DNA of 64,000 bases from Acidimicrobiales bacterium (lineage in GTDB: Bacteria > Actinomycetota > Acidimicrobiia > Acidimicrobiales > SHLQ01), in assembly GCA_020629635.1 (NCBI GenBank), contig JAHDCX010000001.1:263043-327042 (forward strand), in the 5' to 3' direction. Each line of letters opens with the position of its first letter. Position 1 is the stretch's first letter. Made by a program: the position numbers and the translations under genes. Shown piece after piece: positions 33,580 through 42,493 of this stretch. Below the pieces are notes generated by a model, which ran no database searches, was not told where the DNA came from, and worked only from the letters and a program-made list of their open reading frames with translations.

Positions 33580-35814
33580 ATGACAAGGTTCGTGTCCACG
33601 GTCATTCTTGCGCTGCTGACGGTGTCGCTACTGCCGTCGCTCGCCGGCGCACAGGTCGATGCGTGTCGCGACCTCATCGACGAATACGGCGTGTCCGATG
33701 CGACGGGGCTCGAATCCACTGTCGCCGCTGCCGAAGCGGAGACTGGTCTCGACTTCAGCGTCTTCGTCTTCGAGTCCGTGCCGGGCTCGCTGGAGGACGC
33801 CGCCCGGACCGCATGCCCCGATGCCTTCGAATCACCGAGTGATGTCGCCGACGGCAAGGTCGTGCTCGCGGTGTCCGTCAACGATCGGCTGAGCGCCATC
33901 GACTACGGCGACGATCTCAACAGCCGACTCGACGACGACGCAGCCGACATCCGCGGCCGGATGAACAACTTCTTCCAGGCCGGCCAGATCGGCGCCGGCA
34001 TGTCGAGCGGCGTGGGCGGGACCGTGGAGGGGCTCACCACCGAGCCCGCCGGCGCCGGCGGGCCCCTGGCGGCGGGTCTCGGAACCGCTGCAGTCGTCGG
34101 CGGGGGAATGTGGCTCTACACCCGCAACCGCACCCGAAAGGGGCAGGCCGAGATCGCCGCAGAGAAGTTTCGGTCAGCGTCGAGCCGAGTGACCGACGCC
34201 CAGGCGGCCTGGTTCGACGCCGAGCAGAACGCGACCCTCGTGTCCCAGCGCATCACCGGGACGGCAATGGCTCGACTCGATGAGGCGCAGCGGTCCGCGG
34301 CCGATGCGTCACGCACGTTGTACGAGGCGTGGTCGCCGATCTCCGAAGTCACCGAGGACGACGTCCGCAAGATGCCCACCGACGAGTGGGCCGAGACAGC
34401 TCGGCACCTGACGGCTGCGCTCGATGTCGTCGACCCGTCCGAAGACGCGACGGCCGAACTCGACCGTGTTGCGTCGGAGCTGCAGGGCGCGCCGGACACC
34501 TTGGCGACGATGCATCGCGAAGCAAACGAGCGCATCAGCGCCGGACTCACCGCTGCGGACCAGCGAGAGCGCGAGGGCTGGGTCGTCGACGCAGGCCGAC
34601 GACGTCTTGCCGAATTGGCCGCAGCCATCGAGGTCCTCGACCCGTACGCCATGCGGATCGACGTCGACGAGATCGGTCGAAAGCTCGAGCCCCTCCACGA
34701 CGAGATCGTTTCGGTCGCCGGCGACCTCGAGGCGCTGGAAGCCAGGCACGGTGAGACGGTCGAACGTCGCGGTGGGCTCGGCGGAGAGATCAACGGTCAA
34801 CGCGGACGGGTCATGCAGTTCCGTGGACGATTCGATCAGTGGCGCCTCGAGCACGCCGAGGCGTCGTGGTCGGGTCTTCGCGACCATGCCGACGAAGCGG
34901 ACCGGCAGCTCGACACGGCCGAGGCGAGCCTTCTCGCCGCCGAGGCCTTTGGGGCGGTCGCCCGCGACATCGGGATTCTTCGCACCGTCGATGCCGAGCT
35001 CGACAAGGCCCAGACCTCGCTCGATCTCGCAGACGAGTTGCTCGATGAAGGCGACGAGCTGGATGTCCTGCTGCAAGCGGCGAAGGAGGACGCAGCGGCA
35101 GCGGTGGCCGCGACACGCAGCGAGGTCGAGATGTTGGACCGCTGGGTGAGGGAGCATCGTCACGACGTGCCGAGCAGGGCGCCCGAGGTCGTGGCGGACG
35201 TGGCGTCGATGCAAGCGCACGCCGAAGCACTGCTTGGGCAACAGCCCCCCGATCACCTGCGAGCAATGGAACTCGCTGGCAGGGTCGAGTCGATCGTGAA
35301 CACGGAGCTGACCGAGTTCGAGGCGCAGGTCGGCGAGCGAGAACGCGCTCGCAATCGGGCGACCACCGAACTTCGGTCCGCTCGCGTCGCGGTCGATCGT
35401 GCCGACCGGCATGTGCAGTCCCACGTCTTCTCTTCCTCACGGGACCGCGACGCGCAGTCCCAGGTGGAGGAGCTCCAACGTCGTCTCGATCAGGCGATCG
35501 GTCTCGCCGACAGCGACCCTGAGCGCGCGCTTGCGGAGGCCGAGTCGATCGAGCAGTCCGCCGACCAGATCTACCGCGAGGCGCAACGGCGTCAGCGACA
35601 CCATCATCGGGGCCCCTTCGGCGGCGGGTTTGGCGGCGGAATCGTGATCGGTGGCGGCGGCTTCCGAAGTCACGGCGGAGGACGGACCCCGCGCGGTGGC
35701 GGCTGGGGTGGCGGCGGGGGCGGTGGCTTCGGCGGCGGCTTCGGTGGCGGTTCCTCGGGCGGCTGGGGCGGCGGCGGTGGCGGCTTCGGCGGAGGGTCGT
35801 CTGGCGGCTGGTAG
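33580..35814 (+). CDS. TPM-domain membrane protein with coiled coils and Gly-rich tail
   Basis: 744 residues. A signal peptide (VSTVILALLTVSLLPSLAGA) leads into a TPM (YgcG-like) domain of about 130 residues with GKVVLAVSVNDRLSAIDYG. A transmembrane segment (AAGLGTAAVVGGGMWLYT, about 170) is followed by about 480 residues of charged, Ala/Glu-rich helical sequence likely to form coiled coils. The tail (about 690-744) is almost only Gly, Ser and Trp. TPM proteins with Gly-rich tails are known from many bacteria; the long coiled-coil middle is unusual. Role unknown. Confidence 0.8.
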   Translation: MTRFVSTVILALLTVSLLPSLAGAQVDACRDLIDEYGVSDATGLESTVAAAEAETGLDFSVFVFESVPGSLEDAARTACPDAFESPSDVADGKVVLAVSVNDRLSAIDYGDDLNSRLDDDAADIRGRMNNFFQAGQIGAGMSSGVGGTVEGLTTEPAGAGGPLAAGLGTAAVVGGGMWLYTRNRTRKGQAEIAAEKFRSASSRVTDAQAAWFDAEQNATLVSQRITGTAMARLDEAQRSAADASRTLYEAWSPISEVTEDDVRKMPTDEWAETARHLTAALDVVDPSEDATAELDRVASELQGAPDTLATMHREANERISAGLTAADQREREGWVVDAGRRRLAELAAAIEVLDPYAMRIDVDEIGRKLEPLHDEIVSVAGDLEALEARHGETVERRGGLGGEINGQRGRVMQFRGRFDQWRLEHAEASWSGLRDHADEADRQLDTAEASLLAAEAFGAVARDIGILRTVDAELDKAQTSLDLADELLDEGDELDVLLQAAKEDAAAAVAATRSEVEMLDRWVREHRHDVPSRAPEVVADVASMQAHAEALLGQQPPDHLRAMELAGRVESIVNTELTEFEAQVGERERARNRATTELRSARVAVDRADRHVQSHVFSSSRDRDAQSQVEELQRRLDQAIGLADSDPERALAEAESIEQSADQIYREAQRRQRHHHRGPFGGGFGGGIVIGGGGFRSHGGGRTPRGGGWGGGGGGGFGGGFGGGSSGGWGGGGGGFGGGSSGGW

Positions 35815-35853
35815 CCGCTTCAACTTTGTTGACACAACGCCGATCTGCACTCC

Positions 35854-36684
35854 ATGGAGCATTTCGGCCCGCCCTCGGCGAGCGTGGTCTACGTCGTGTA
35901 TCGCACAGGCGAGCTGGACTTGTCGTGGATCGGCGCGGGCGCCGAGGTGGTCATCGTCCACAACGACGACGAACTCGATGACCAGCGCTCCGACTCCTTT
36001 CAGGTCCACAACATTCGACCCGGCCGCAACCTCGGGTTCGGCGCTGGCGTGAATCTTGGCGCTGGCCTCGCAACCGCGGAACGGCTGATCGTCTGCAATC
36101 CCGACACGGAGCTCGAGCGAGAGCACTTCGACGCGCTTGTCTCCGGCTCACCTCAGGAGATCCTCGCCGTGCCCCTCGTCGACGACGACGGGACACCAAC
36201 ACCGGTCGCCAACGCCTACCCGACACCGATCAGCTGGCTCGCACTGTCGCTTCGGCTCGGTCGGTTCGCTCCACTCGGCTCACGGCGCCGACAGGTCGTC
36301 GGCGTGCTCACCGCGTTCGGTCGTGCGCAAGGAGACGTTGCGGACCGCCGGGCGCGACGACATGCACTCGGGGATCGATGGGTGAGCGGCGCCGTCTTCT
36401 CCATCGACCGGCGCCGCTTCGATCAGGTCGGTGGCTTCGACGAGCAGTACTTCCTCTACTACGAAGACACGGACCTTTGTGAACGGTTGGCTCGTGCATA
36501 TCCGGACTCGTCGCTCGTCGAGCTCGATGTGGCACCAGGCGTCCATGCGGTCGGCGGATCAGGAACCACCATCCGTTCGCACGTCGAGTCGATACGCCGC
36601 GCCTCGTCGGTCCGCTATGCGTCGCGCCGAAACGGTATCGGTTGGGCCGCGGCGCGGTTCGTCGAACGCCTGGTCGTTCGGTGA
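35854..36684 (+). CDS. Glycosyltransferase family 2, rhamnosyltransferase-like
   Basis: 276 residues. Seen: a divergent GT-A start (ASVVYVVYRT), NIRPGRNLGFGAGVNLG, the metal-binding region VCNPDTELE (DxE-type), GDRWVSGAVFSIDRR, and GGFDEQYFLYYEDTDLCERL, the signature of WbbL/RfbN-type rhamnosyltransferases. It would add a sugar to a lipid-linked glycan at the cytoplasmic membrane. First of three overlapping genes with a GT4 enzyme and a flippase, so it belongs to a surface-polysaccharide set. Confidence 0.85.
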   Translation: MEHFGPPSASVVYVVYRTGELDLSWIGAGAEVVIVHNDDELDDQRSDSFQVHNIRPGRNLGFGAGVNLGAGLATAERLIVCNPDTELEREHFDALVSGSPQEILAVPLVDDDGTPTPVANAYPTPISWLALSLRLGRFAPLGSRRRQVVGVLTAFGRAQGDVADRRARRHALGDRWVSGAVFSIDRRRFDQVGGFDEQYFLYYEDTDLCERLARAYPDSSLVELDVAPGVHAVGGSGTTIRSHVESIRRASSVRYASRRNGIGWAAARFVERLVVR

Positions 36685-37787
36685 TGACTCGTCGAGCGCT
36701 GATCCTTCGCAACCCGCGGGCGACGGGTGGCCCGCTCCGCCATCGGGAGGGTTGGCGGGCCCTGCTGGCGGCCCTGGACTACGAGACGGTCGAGCTCGAA
36801 CCCGAGCCCGGCTGGCGCACGATCTGGGGGCACGTCCGCCAGCTCACACCGATCCTTTCGGGCACATCCGTCCCCGAGTCGATCGTGTGGCCGCGAGGCG
36901 TTGTGGCCGACGCCGTGCGGGATCATCGCCCTGACGTGGTCATCGTGCACACGCTCCGGTCGTGCGTTCCCGAGCTCGAACAGCTCGGCGTCCCGGTGAT
37001 CGTCGACTACGTCGATCAGCTCAGTGAGAGCTACCGACAGCGGGCTCACATCTCCTCTCGAACGAGGCGCCCGCTGTTTCTGGCGATGGCGGCTTCGCAC
37101 CGTCGGGTCGAATCCGCCCGCCGCGGTGACGCGCAGTTGGCGGTCGGCGCCAACGATGCCCGGCAACTCGACGCCCAGTGGGTCCCCGTGATTCCGACGG
37201 GAACGGCGACGGCATCGAGCGTGCCATTCGCCGACCGTCCCCACGACGCCGTGTTCTTCGGTTCGTTGAACTACGAACCGAACGTCGAGGCGCTCCGTTG
37301 GCTGGACTCGACCGATACGACCGATCTCGATCTTTTGGTCGCCGGTCGACGGGCCACCCCCGAAGTTCGAGCAATCGTCGCCGAGAATGGCTGGACGCTC
37401 AAGGACGGTTTCGACTCGGTTGGCGAACTCGCCGACCTTGCTCGGGTGGCGATCGCTCCGCTCCGCTCGGCAACGGGCATACAGACGAAGATCTTCGATG
37501 CGGCGCTCATCGGACTCGCCCAGGTGGTCACCCCGCCGGCGCTGGCAGGATTCGGGACCCCGATCCCTGCCGTGGTCGAGGAAACGATCGCCGAGGTGGT
37601 GCAGTCAGCCCACGAGCTCGCTCGGTCGAGGGAGCGCGCCGAGTCGCTTGCGGCCGCAGCGCTCGAGGTCGTGACCTCGGCCTACTCGATCGAACAGTGG
37701 GCTCCGATCGTCGACCAGATTCTCGAGCGGGCGATCGCCGGATCGAGCGCAACATCGGCGCCTCAACCACTGCCCGAGGTCGCATGA
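36684..37787 (+). CDS. Glycosyltransferase, GT4-like (GT-B fold)
   Basis: 367 residues beginning at the ATG that overlaps the GT2 stop (TGATG). The N-terminal half has PDVVIVHTLRS and VDYVDQLSESYR; the C-terminal half has the GT4 nucleotide-sugar region: VFFGSLNYEPNVEALRWL, LDLLVAGR, and APLRSATGIQTKIFDA. Such proteins transfer a sugar from a nucleotide donor. Donor and acceptor are unknown. It overlaps the flippase gene by four bases, so all three are translationally coupled. Confidence 0.8.
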   Translation: MTRRALILRNPRATGGPLRHREGWRALLAALDYETVELEPEPGWRTIWGHVRQLTPILSGTSVPESIVWPRGVVADAVRDHRPDVVIVHTLRSCVPELEQLGVPVIVDYVDQLSESYRQRAHISSRTRRPLFLAMAASHRRVESARRGDAQLAVGANDARQLDAQWVPVIPTGTATASSVPFADRPHDAVFFGSLNYEPNVEALRWLDSTDTTDLDLLVAGRRATPEVRAIVAENGWTLKDGFDSVGELADLARVAIAPLRSATGIQTKIFDAALIGLAQVVTPPALAGFGTPIPAVVEETIAEVVQSAHELARSRERAESLAAAALEVVTSAYSIEQWAPIVDQILERAIAGSSATSAPQPLPEVA

Positions 37788-38998
37788 GCACCCTCGACCA
37801 GCCCGTGCGACCCGAGCCTGTCCGCGCCGACAGGCGATCGGCCGGTACCCGGACAACGTCCGTGCTCTACGTCTCCGGACGGCTCGGCGCACAGATCCTC
37901 GAGTTCGTCTTGTGGGTCGTTGCCGCCCAGCGCTTGGATCTTGCGACGGTGGGGGTGCTGGCGATCGCCTTGCTGGGGTCGCGCTATGCCGGGTTCGTCG
38001 GTGATTGGGGAGCCACGTTCACGGGGCCACGTGAGGTGGCGCGGTTCGGAGTGGAGAGCGACGAGGTCTCCTCCCTGCTCGTTCGACGAACCACGGCGAC
38101 GATCGTGGCATCGTTGGCGTACCTCATTGCGGTGGTCTTGTCCGGGCACTCGGACATGTGGCCGCTCGTCGCGGTGGTGCTCTTTCGAGGACTCAACCGA
38201 GACTGGATCGGCCTCGGATCCGGGCGACCCCTTCGGGCCGTTGCCGGCAACGTGGCAGGCAACACGCTTGCGCTTGGACTCGGGATTGCGCTTCCTGTCG
38301 AGTGGATCCCGGCGGCGTTCGGCTTCGGCGGGCTGGTCGCGGTGGCCATCTCGCTGTCACTTCACCGAGTCGGCCGCCGGCCAGACCCCAAAGGGGTCAG
38401 GCGAGCGCGGGCGGCGGGTTGGTACGTGGTCGCCGGGCTGGCCGGACTCACGTACACCACCGTGGACACGTTCCTGCTCGGTCTTCTCCGCTCGAACACC
38501 GAAGTCGCCATCTATGCGTCGGTGTATCGCCTACCGAACGCGTGGCTGCTGTTGATCGGTCTTGCGGTCGGAGCAGCCGTGCCACGTGTCGCCGAACATC
38601 TCGAGCGTTTGCCCCACGCCCGCCAACAGCTCAGGTCGCGCGCGATGTGGACTGGCCTCGTCGGTGCCGGCGTTGTGGTTGCCGCGACGCCGGTGGCCTC
38701 CTGGCTGGCGCCAGCGCTGTTCGGAGACGACTTCGTGTCGGGTCGCAGCCCGCTGGTCATCTTGATGTTTGCCACCGCGATCGTGACCTTTGGTGCACCA
38801 TCGCAGGTCCTCGTCATTGCCGATGGCGACGATCGACGAGCGGCGCTTGTCATGGCGGTGTCCGCGGCGATCAACGTTGCCGCCAATCTCGTCGTCATTC
38901 CGGCCCACGGCATGGTGGGCGCAGCCTGGACGACCGTGGTCACTCAGGCGATACCGGCCGCCTTCTATGTCGCGACGTCGAGGAGGAACCCCGCCTGA
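37784..38998 (+). CDS. Polysaccharide flippase (MOP/Wzx superfamily)
   Basis: 404 residues with about 10-12 hydrophobic segments arranged as in polysaccharide transport proteins; the opening TTSVLYVSGRLGAQILEFVLW and the late FATAIVTFGAPSQVL are typical of the family. It would flip the lipid-linked glycan built by the two upstream glycosyltransferases. ATGA overlap with the GT4 gene. Its last 34 bases overlap the convergent methyltransferase gene. Confidence 0.82.
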   Translation: MSTLDQPVRPEPVRADRRSAGTRTTSVLYVSGRLGAQILEFVLWVVAAQRLDLATVGVLAIALLGSRYAGFVGDWGATFTGPREVARFGVESDEVSSLLVRRTTATIVASLAYLIAVVLSGHSDMWPLVAVVLFRGLNRDWIGLGSGRPLRAVAGNVAGNTLALGLGIALPVEWIPAAFGFGGLVAVAISLSLHRVGRRPDPKGVRRARAAGWYVVAGLAGLTYTTVDTFLLGLLRSNTEVAIYASVYRLPNAWLLLIGLAVGAAVPRVAEHLERLPHARQQLRSRAMWTGLVGAGVVVAATPVASWLAPALFGDDFVSGRSPLVILMFATAIVTFGAPSQVLVIADGDDRRAALVMAVSAAINVAANLVVIPAHGMVGAAWTTVVTQAIPAAFYVATSRRNPA

Positions 38999-39936
38999 TC
39001 GCCTACGCCGTCGCGGTTGCGGCGGCGGGCTTCGGCACGGAACCTCCGCATCTCGAGCGGCCCGAAGGTCGGCGACCTCGAATAGCGGGTGTTCGCTTGG
39101 GATTCTGGCGAGAAGAGTCCAATGCCCTGTTCGGCCTGGAGTGATCCCCAGATCTGAAATGGCCCCGAGTCGAACCTGGTGTCCGTCACAACGAACCCGC
39201 AACGTGCGGCGAGTTGGCGAAAGCCGTCGACCGTCTGAAGATGCACGTGACGTGGGGCGTCGAGCTGAATCCAATGCACCCCGTGAATGCGCCACGCTTC
39301 GGCGACCACCGGGATGCGAATGAGCAGCCGACCTCCCGGACGAAGCCGGGTGCGGGCTTCGACGAGCGCCTTGTCCGGATCTGGTGTGTGTTCGAAGCTG
39401 TGATTGAACATGATCACGTCGAACGTGTCATGGAGGTCAACAAGTCGTTGATTGTGGATCGTCGTGCCGCGGGGAAGCGTCCGAGTCGCACCGATGAATG
39501 GATCGGTGCCGGCCAGTCCGGCGAAGCCATGGCGTTCGAGGCGCCGGAGCATTCGTCCGGACCCACACCCCACATCGAGGATTGAATCGGTCCTGTCTGC
39601 GCGCACAAAGGACATCCATGCGAGGTCGCTCTGGAGCCGCCGGAAGCGACCGAGCCGGTCGCTGATGCGGTCTGATCGGACGACCACTTCGTCCTTGAGC
39701 CGCTGGAGCTGCGAGGGCTCGAATGAGTAGTAGTCCTCGGGGTAGAAGACGCTGAGGTCGTGGGGCACGTCGACCAGTTGGAGCGAGCCGCAGGCTGCGC
39801 ACTCGGCGTACTCGAACACGTCTCCGTTCGCGAACATCGTTTCAGGCACGTCGTGAACGTGTGGTGCCATCGTCGATCCGCAGGCAGCGCAACCGAATCG
39901 ATGGACATCGCCCGTCGGCGATTCGTTCTGGCTCAT
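38965..39936 (-). CDS. SAM-dependent methyltransferase with N-terminal zinc ribbon
   Basis: 323 residues. Two Cys pairs at the N-terminus (CAACGS at about 16 and CAACGS at about 46) probably bind zinc. The class I methyltransferase core follows: SILDVGCGSGRML (SAM-binding), DVIMFNHSFEHTPDPD (motif with the acidic end of beta-4 region), RPGGRLLIRIP. Proteins of this build often methylate sugars in glycan clusters, which suits the neighbours. It is convergent with the flippase, overlapping by 34 bases. Confidence 0.82.
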   Translation of the reverse strand: MSQNESPTGDVHRFGCAACGSTMAPHVHDVPETMFANGDVFEYAECAACGSLQLVDVPHDLSVFYPEDYYSFEPSQLQRLKDEVVVRSDRISDRLGRFRRLQSDLAWMSFVRADRTDSILDVGCGSGRMLRRLERHGFAGLAGTDPFIGATRTLPRGTTIHNQRLVDLHDTFDVIMFNHSFEHTPDPDKALVEARTRLRPGGRLLIRIPVVAEAWRIHGVHWIQLDAPRHVHLQTVDGFRQLAARCGFVVTDTRFDSGPFQIWGSLQAEQGIGLFSPESQANTRYSRSPTFGPLEMRRFRAEARRRNRDGVGDQAGFLLDVAT

Positions 39937-39975
39937 GGTCGACCCATCGGCGTCGCAGTCGGATCGGTGAGCATC

Positions 39976-41358
39976 TCAGATCTCGAACGTTGGCTCGACA
40001 TGATGATCGAGCGGCTCGAGGCGGAGAGCGCTCAGGACGGCTGGTGCAATGTCGCGTGTGTCGACGGGCCGTTCCGGTAGTGCCGGCCCGGGCCGGCTGA
40101 TGAGAAGACTCCCGAAGGGTTGGTGGACGCCGGCCTTCTGTTCTTCGACGTCAACCCACTTCAGGCCGGTCGCCGCCAACGACCGCGGAATCCCCTCGAT
40201 CGTGATGTCGTCCCCGGCGAGCTCATCGAGGTGATACGTGACGGTGACCGCAGCGCCCGACCGATCGACCGTCAGGGTGCCGCCCTCAATGGTCAGCGAT
40301 CGCAGCCGTTCGGCTTCATCGCCAGCCTCGGCGTCGTCGAGCCGATAGGTCACGTGGGGCACCATCGCCGCCGCGACCTGACTCGTCGGCGGGAGTCCGA
40401 GCGAACTCCCGAAGGCGACAGGGTCGTCGACGATCAGCGTGCGTTCGGTGACGGCGTCGCCGTCGTGGCCACCTTCCTGCCCCATCGACGACACGACGAC
40501 CAGTGTGTGATCGCCCGCGTGACACCAGTCGAGGAGCCGCCCGACGACAAGGTCGAGCTCGTCGAGTGCGGCAGGGATCTCGCCGGCGAAGCGAGCGATC
40601 CAGTCGTCGCTTCGGGGTGGTTCGGGCCAATCGTGCGGGAAGCTGGCCGGCCAGTAGCGGTGCATCGCCGCGGCGACATGATTGGTGAAGAAGACGGCGA
40701 GATCGGGCAGGTGGGCGTGGAGCTGCCGCTCGAACACGTCGGCCATCAACATGAACTGCGCGGTGCGGAGGCGTTCCTTCGGAATTCGCCCTGCGGCAAC
40801 GCCGCCGGCGAGCTGGCCGAGCCTGGCGATGGTCCGGGGTCGTACGCCGGCGCCACCGAGCGAGCGCGCTCCGGAGAGGTAGTCGCCGACCGGCAGACGC
40901 GACCGCACCGCACGAGCATTCTGGGACGTCATCGACCGGGTGAAGCGTTGCAGAGGCACCAGCGTGGTCGGTCGCGCATCGTCGGTCGGAGCGAACACAT
41001 CGGGGACGGCAAACACGAGTCCAGGGAGGTCGCACTGTTGGTCGAATGGCGACGAGTGCAAGGTGTTGACGATGCCGACCTTGCGCGACATCGCGGCTGC
41101 CTGCCAGTAGAGGGGGTACGCGGCCGGCTTCGGGTCGCCGTACCAGTAGATGCCGTGCTTCTCGAACGGGACGCCTGTCGCGAGGGTCGCCCAGGTCTGT
41201 GAGGGATACAGCTCGCGGATACCCGTGTCGGTCGCTTCGGTAACGCCTGAGCGGCCGGTGCGGAGGAGGCGAGCGAGTGCGCCCGCCGGACGCTGATCGC
41301 TGAACCACTGAATCAGCGAAAGCGGAATTTCGTTGGCTTCGAGGACGACGAGCGACAT
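39976..41358 (-). CDS. Alkaline-phosphatase-superfamily hydrolase
   Basis: 460 residues. The start (SLVVLEANEIP) and the segment SQTWATLATG, where the nucleophile Thr or Ser would sit, with HTLVVVSSMGQEGGHD near residue 290 (metal His/Asp) resemble nucleotide pyrophosphatase or phosphoglycerol transferase-like members. No signal peptide or transmembrane segment is obvious, so it appears cytoplasmic. It lies 39 bases upstream of the methyltransferase gene on the same strand and may be co-expressed. Substrate unknown. Confidence 0.7.
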   Translation of the reverse strand: MSLVVLEANEIPLSLIQWFSDQRPAGALARLLRTGRSGVTEATDTGIRELYPSQTWATLATGVPFEKHGIYWYGDPKPAAYPLYWQAAAMSRKVGIVNTLHSSPFDQQCDLPGLVFAVPDVFAPTDDARPTTLVPLQRFTRSMTSQNARAVRSRLPVGDYLSGARSLGGAGVRPRTIARLGQLAGGVAAGRIPKERLRTAQFMLMADVFERQLHAHLPDLAVFFTNHVAAAMHRYWPASFPHDWPEPPRSDDWIARFAGEIPAALDELDLVVGRLLDWCHAGDHTLVVVSSMGQEGGHDGDAVTERTLIVDDPVAFGSSLGLPPTSQVAAAMVPHVTYRLDDAEAGDEAERLRSLTIEGGTLTVDRSGAAVTVTYHLDELAGDDITIEGIPRSLAATGLKWVDVEEQKAGVHQPFGSLLISRPGPALPERPVDTRDIAPAVLSALRLEPLDHHVEPTFEI

Positions 41359-41404
41359 GAGCGATCCATCGGCAGGTCTCCCGAAAGAGCTGAGTGGCGG
41401 TGCG

Positions 41405-42451
41405 TCACCGCGCCGTGTTGTGCCGAGTGCGTTCGTGGCGTTCGTGTGCGAGGTCGATCAGCTCATCGAGCAGATCCGGATAATCGAGGCCCGAGGCCGC
41501 CCACATCTTCGGGTACATCGAGATCGGCGTGAAGCCCGGCATGGTGTTGAGCTCATTGACCAGCCACCGGCCGTCGGTGGTAAAGAAGAAGTCGGCGCGG
41601 GCGAGACCCTCGACGCGAAGCGCCCGGTACGCGGCGACGGCGAGTCGTTGCATCTCGGCGACTTCGGAGTCGCTGAGCGGGGCGGGGATGAGAAGTTCGG
41701 CTTTGCCGTCGAGGTACTTGTCCTCGTACGTGTAGAACTCGGCACCCGCAACGATTTCGCCGGGCAGCGAGGTACGGACGTCCCGGTTGCCGAGCACCGA
41801 GATCTCGATCTCTCGTCCGACGATGGCTTCCTCGACAACGAGCCATTCGTCGTATTCGCCGGCGACCTCGATCGCCTCAGCAAGCGACTGAGGCTCGGTG
41901 GCTCGGGTGACGCCGACGGAGGAACCCATATTGGCCGGCTTGACGAACACCGGAGAACCGAGGGCATCGAGAAGCTCGGCTGGGGTGCTCGCCGTGACCT
42001 CGTCGACATGAAGTCCTCGCCACGCAGCCTGGGCGAGCCCCTGGGCGTCGAGGGCATGTTTGGCGGCGATCTTGTCCATTGCCAGGGCCGATCCGAGCAC
42101 GCCCGCGCCCACGTAGGGGATTCCGGCGAGTTCGCACAGCCCCTGAACCGTGCCGTCCTCACCGAACGGGCCGTGCAGGAGCGGCAGGACCGCCCCGCCC
42201 GACGCGGCGGTACTGGTCAACAACGCAAAGGGGTCGACAGGTTCGCCCGTCGGGTCGAGCGCGTCCACATCCGACGACCAGGTCGATCTCGCCCAGCGTC
42301 CGTCGCGGCTGATGCCGACCGGAATGATCTCGTGGCGATCGCGTCGTATCGCGTCGAGCACGTGCTTGGCCGTCACGCAGGACACGTCGTGCTCGGCCGA
42401 CTGTCCTCCGAACAAGACGACGAGTGGGCGTGGCTTCGGCGTAGTGGTCAC
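41405..42451 (-). CDS. ddl: D-alanine--D-alanine ligase
   Basis: Makes the D-Ala-D-Ala dipeptide for peptidoglycan. 348 residues. Seen: PLVVLFGGQSAEHDVSCVTA at the N-terminus, LLHGPFGEDGTVQG, FVKPANMGSSVGV, VEEAIVGREIEISVLG, ARADFFFT, and NELNTMPGFTPISMYP. GTG start at 42451 with the leaderless -10 TAGCCT. Divergent from murF, which adds this dipeptide to the precursor, so both steps share one promoter region. Confidence 0.97.
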   Translation of the reverse strand: MTTTPKPRPLVVLFGGQSAEHDVSCVTAKHVLDAIRRDRHEIIPVGISRDGRWARSTWSSDVDALDPTGEPVDPFALLTSTAASGGAVLPLLHGPFGEDGTVQGLCELAGIPYVGAGVLGSALAMDKIAAKHALDAQGLAQAAWRGLHVDEVTASTPAELLDALGSPVFVKPANMGSSVGVTRATEPQSLAEAIEVAGEYDEWLVVEEAIVGREIEISVLGNRDVRTSLPGEIVAGAEFYTYEDKYLDGKAELLIPAPLSDSEVAEMQRLAVAAYRALRVEGLARADFFFTTDGRWLVNELNTMPGFTPISMYPKMWAASGLDYPDLLDELIDLAHERHERTRHNTAR

Positions 42452-42459
42452 GGTGCGCG

Positions 42460-42465
42460 AGGCTA
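42460..42465 (-). promoter_or_regulatory. -10 element, leaderless ddl promoter
   Basis: Minus-strand TAGCCT is eight bases before the ddl GTG at 42451. Confidence 0.55.
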
Positions 42466-42479
42466 ATCGCCCGATCTCC

Positions 42480-42485
42480 TAGCGT
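42480..42485 (+). promoter_or_regulatory. -10 element, leaderless murF promoter
   Basis: TAGCGT is eight bases before the GTG at 42494. The two divergent -10 hexamers are only 14 bases apart, so the promoters must overlap fully. Confidence 0.55.
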
Positions 42486-42493
42486 TGACGCAC

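Noticed and set aside
35600-35814. GGC-rich simple repeats
   Set aside because: They encode the Gly-rich tail of the TPM protein; no separate element needed.
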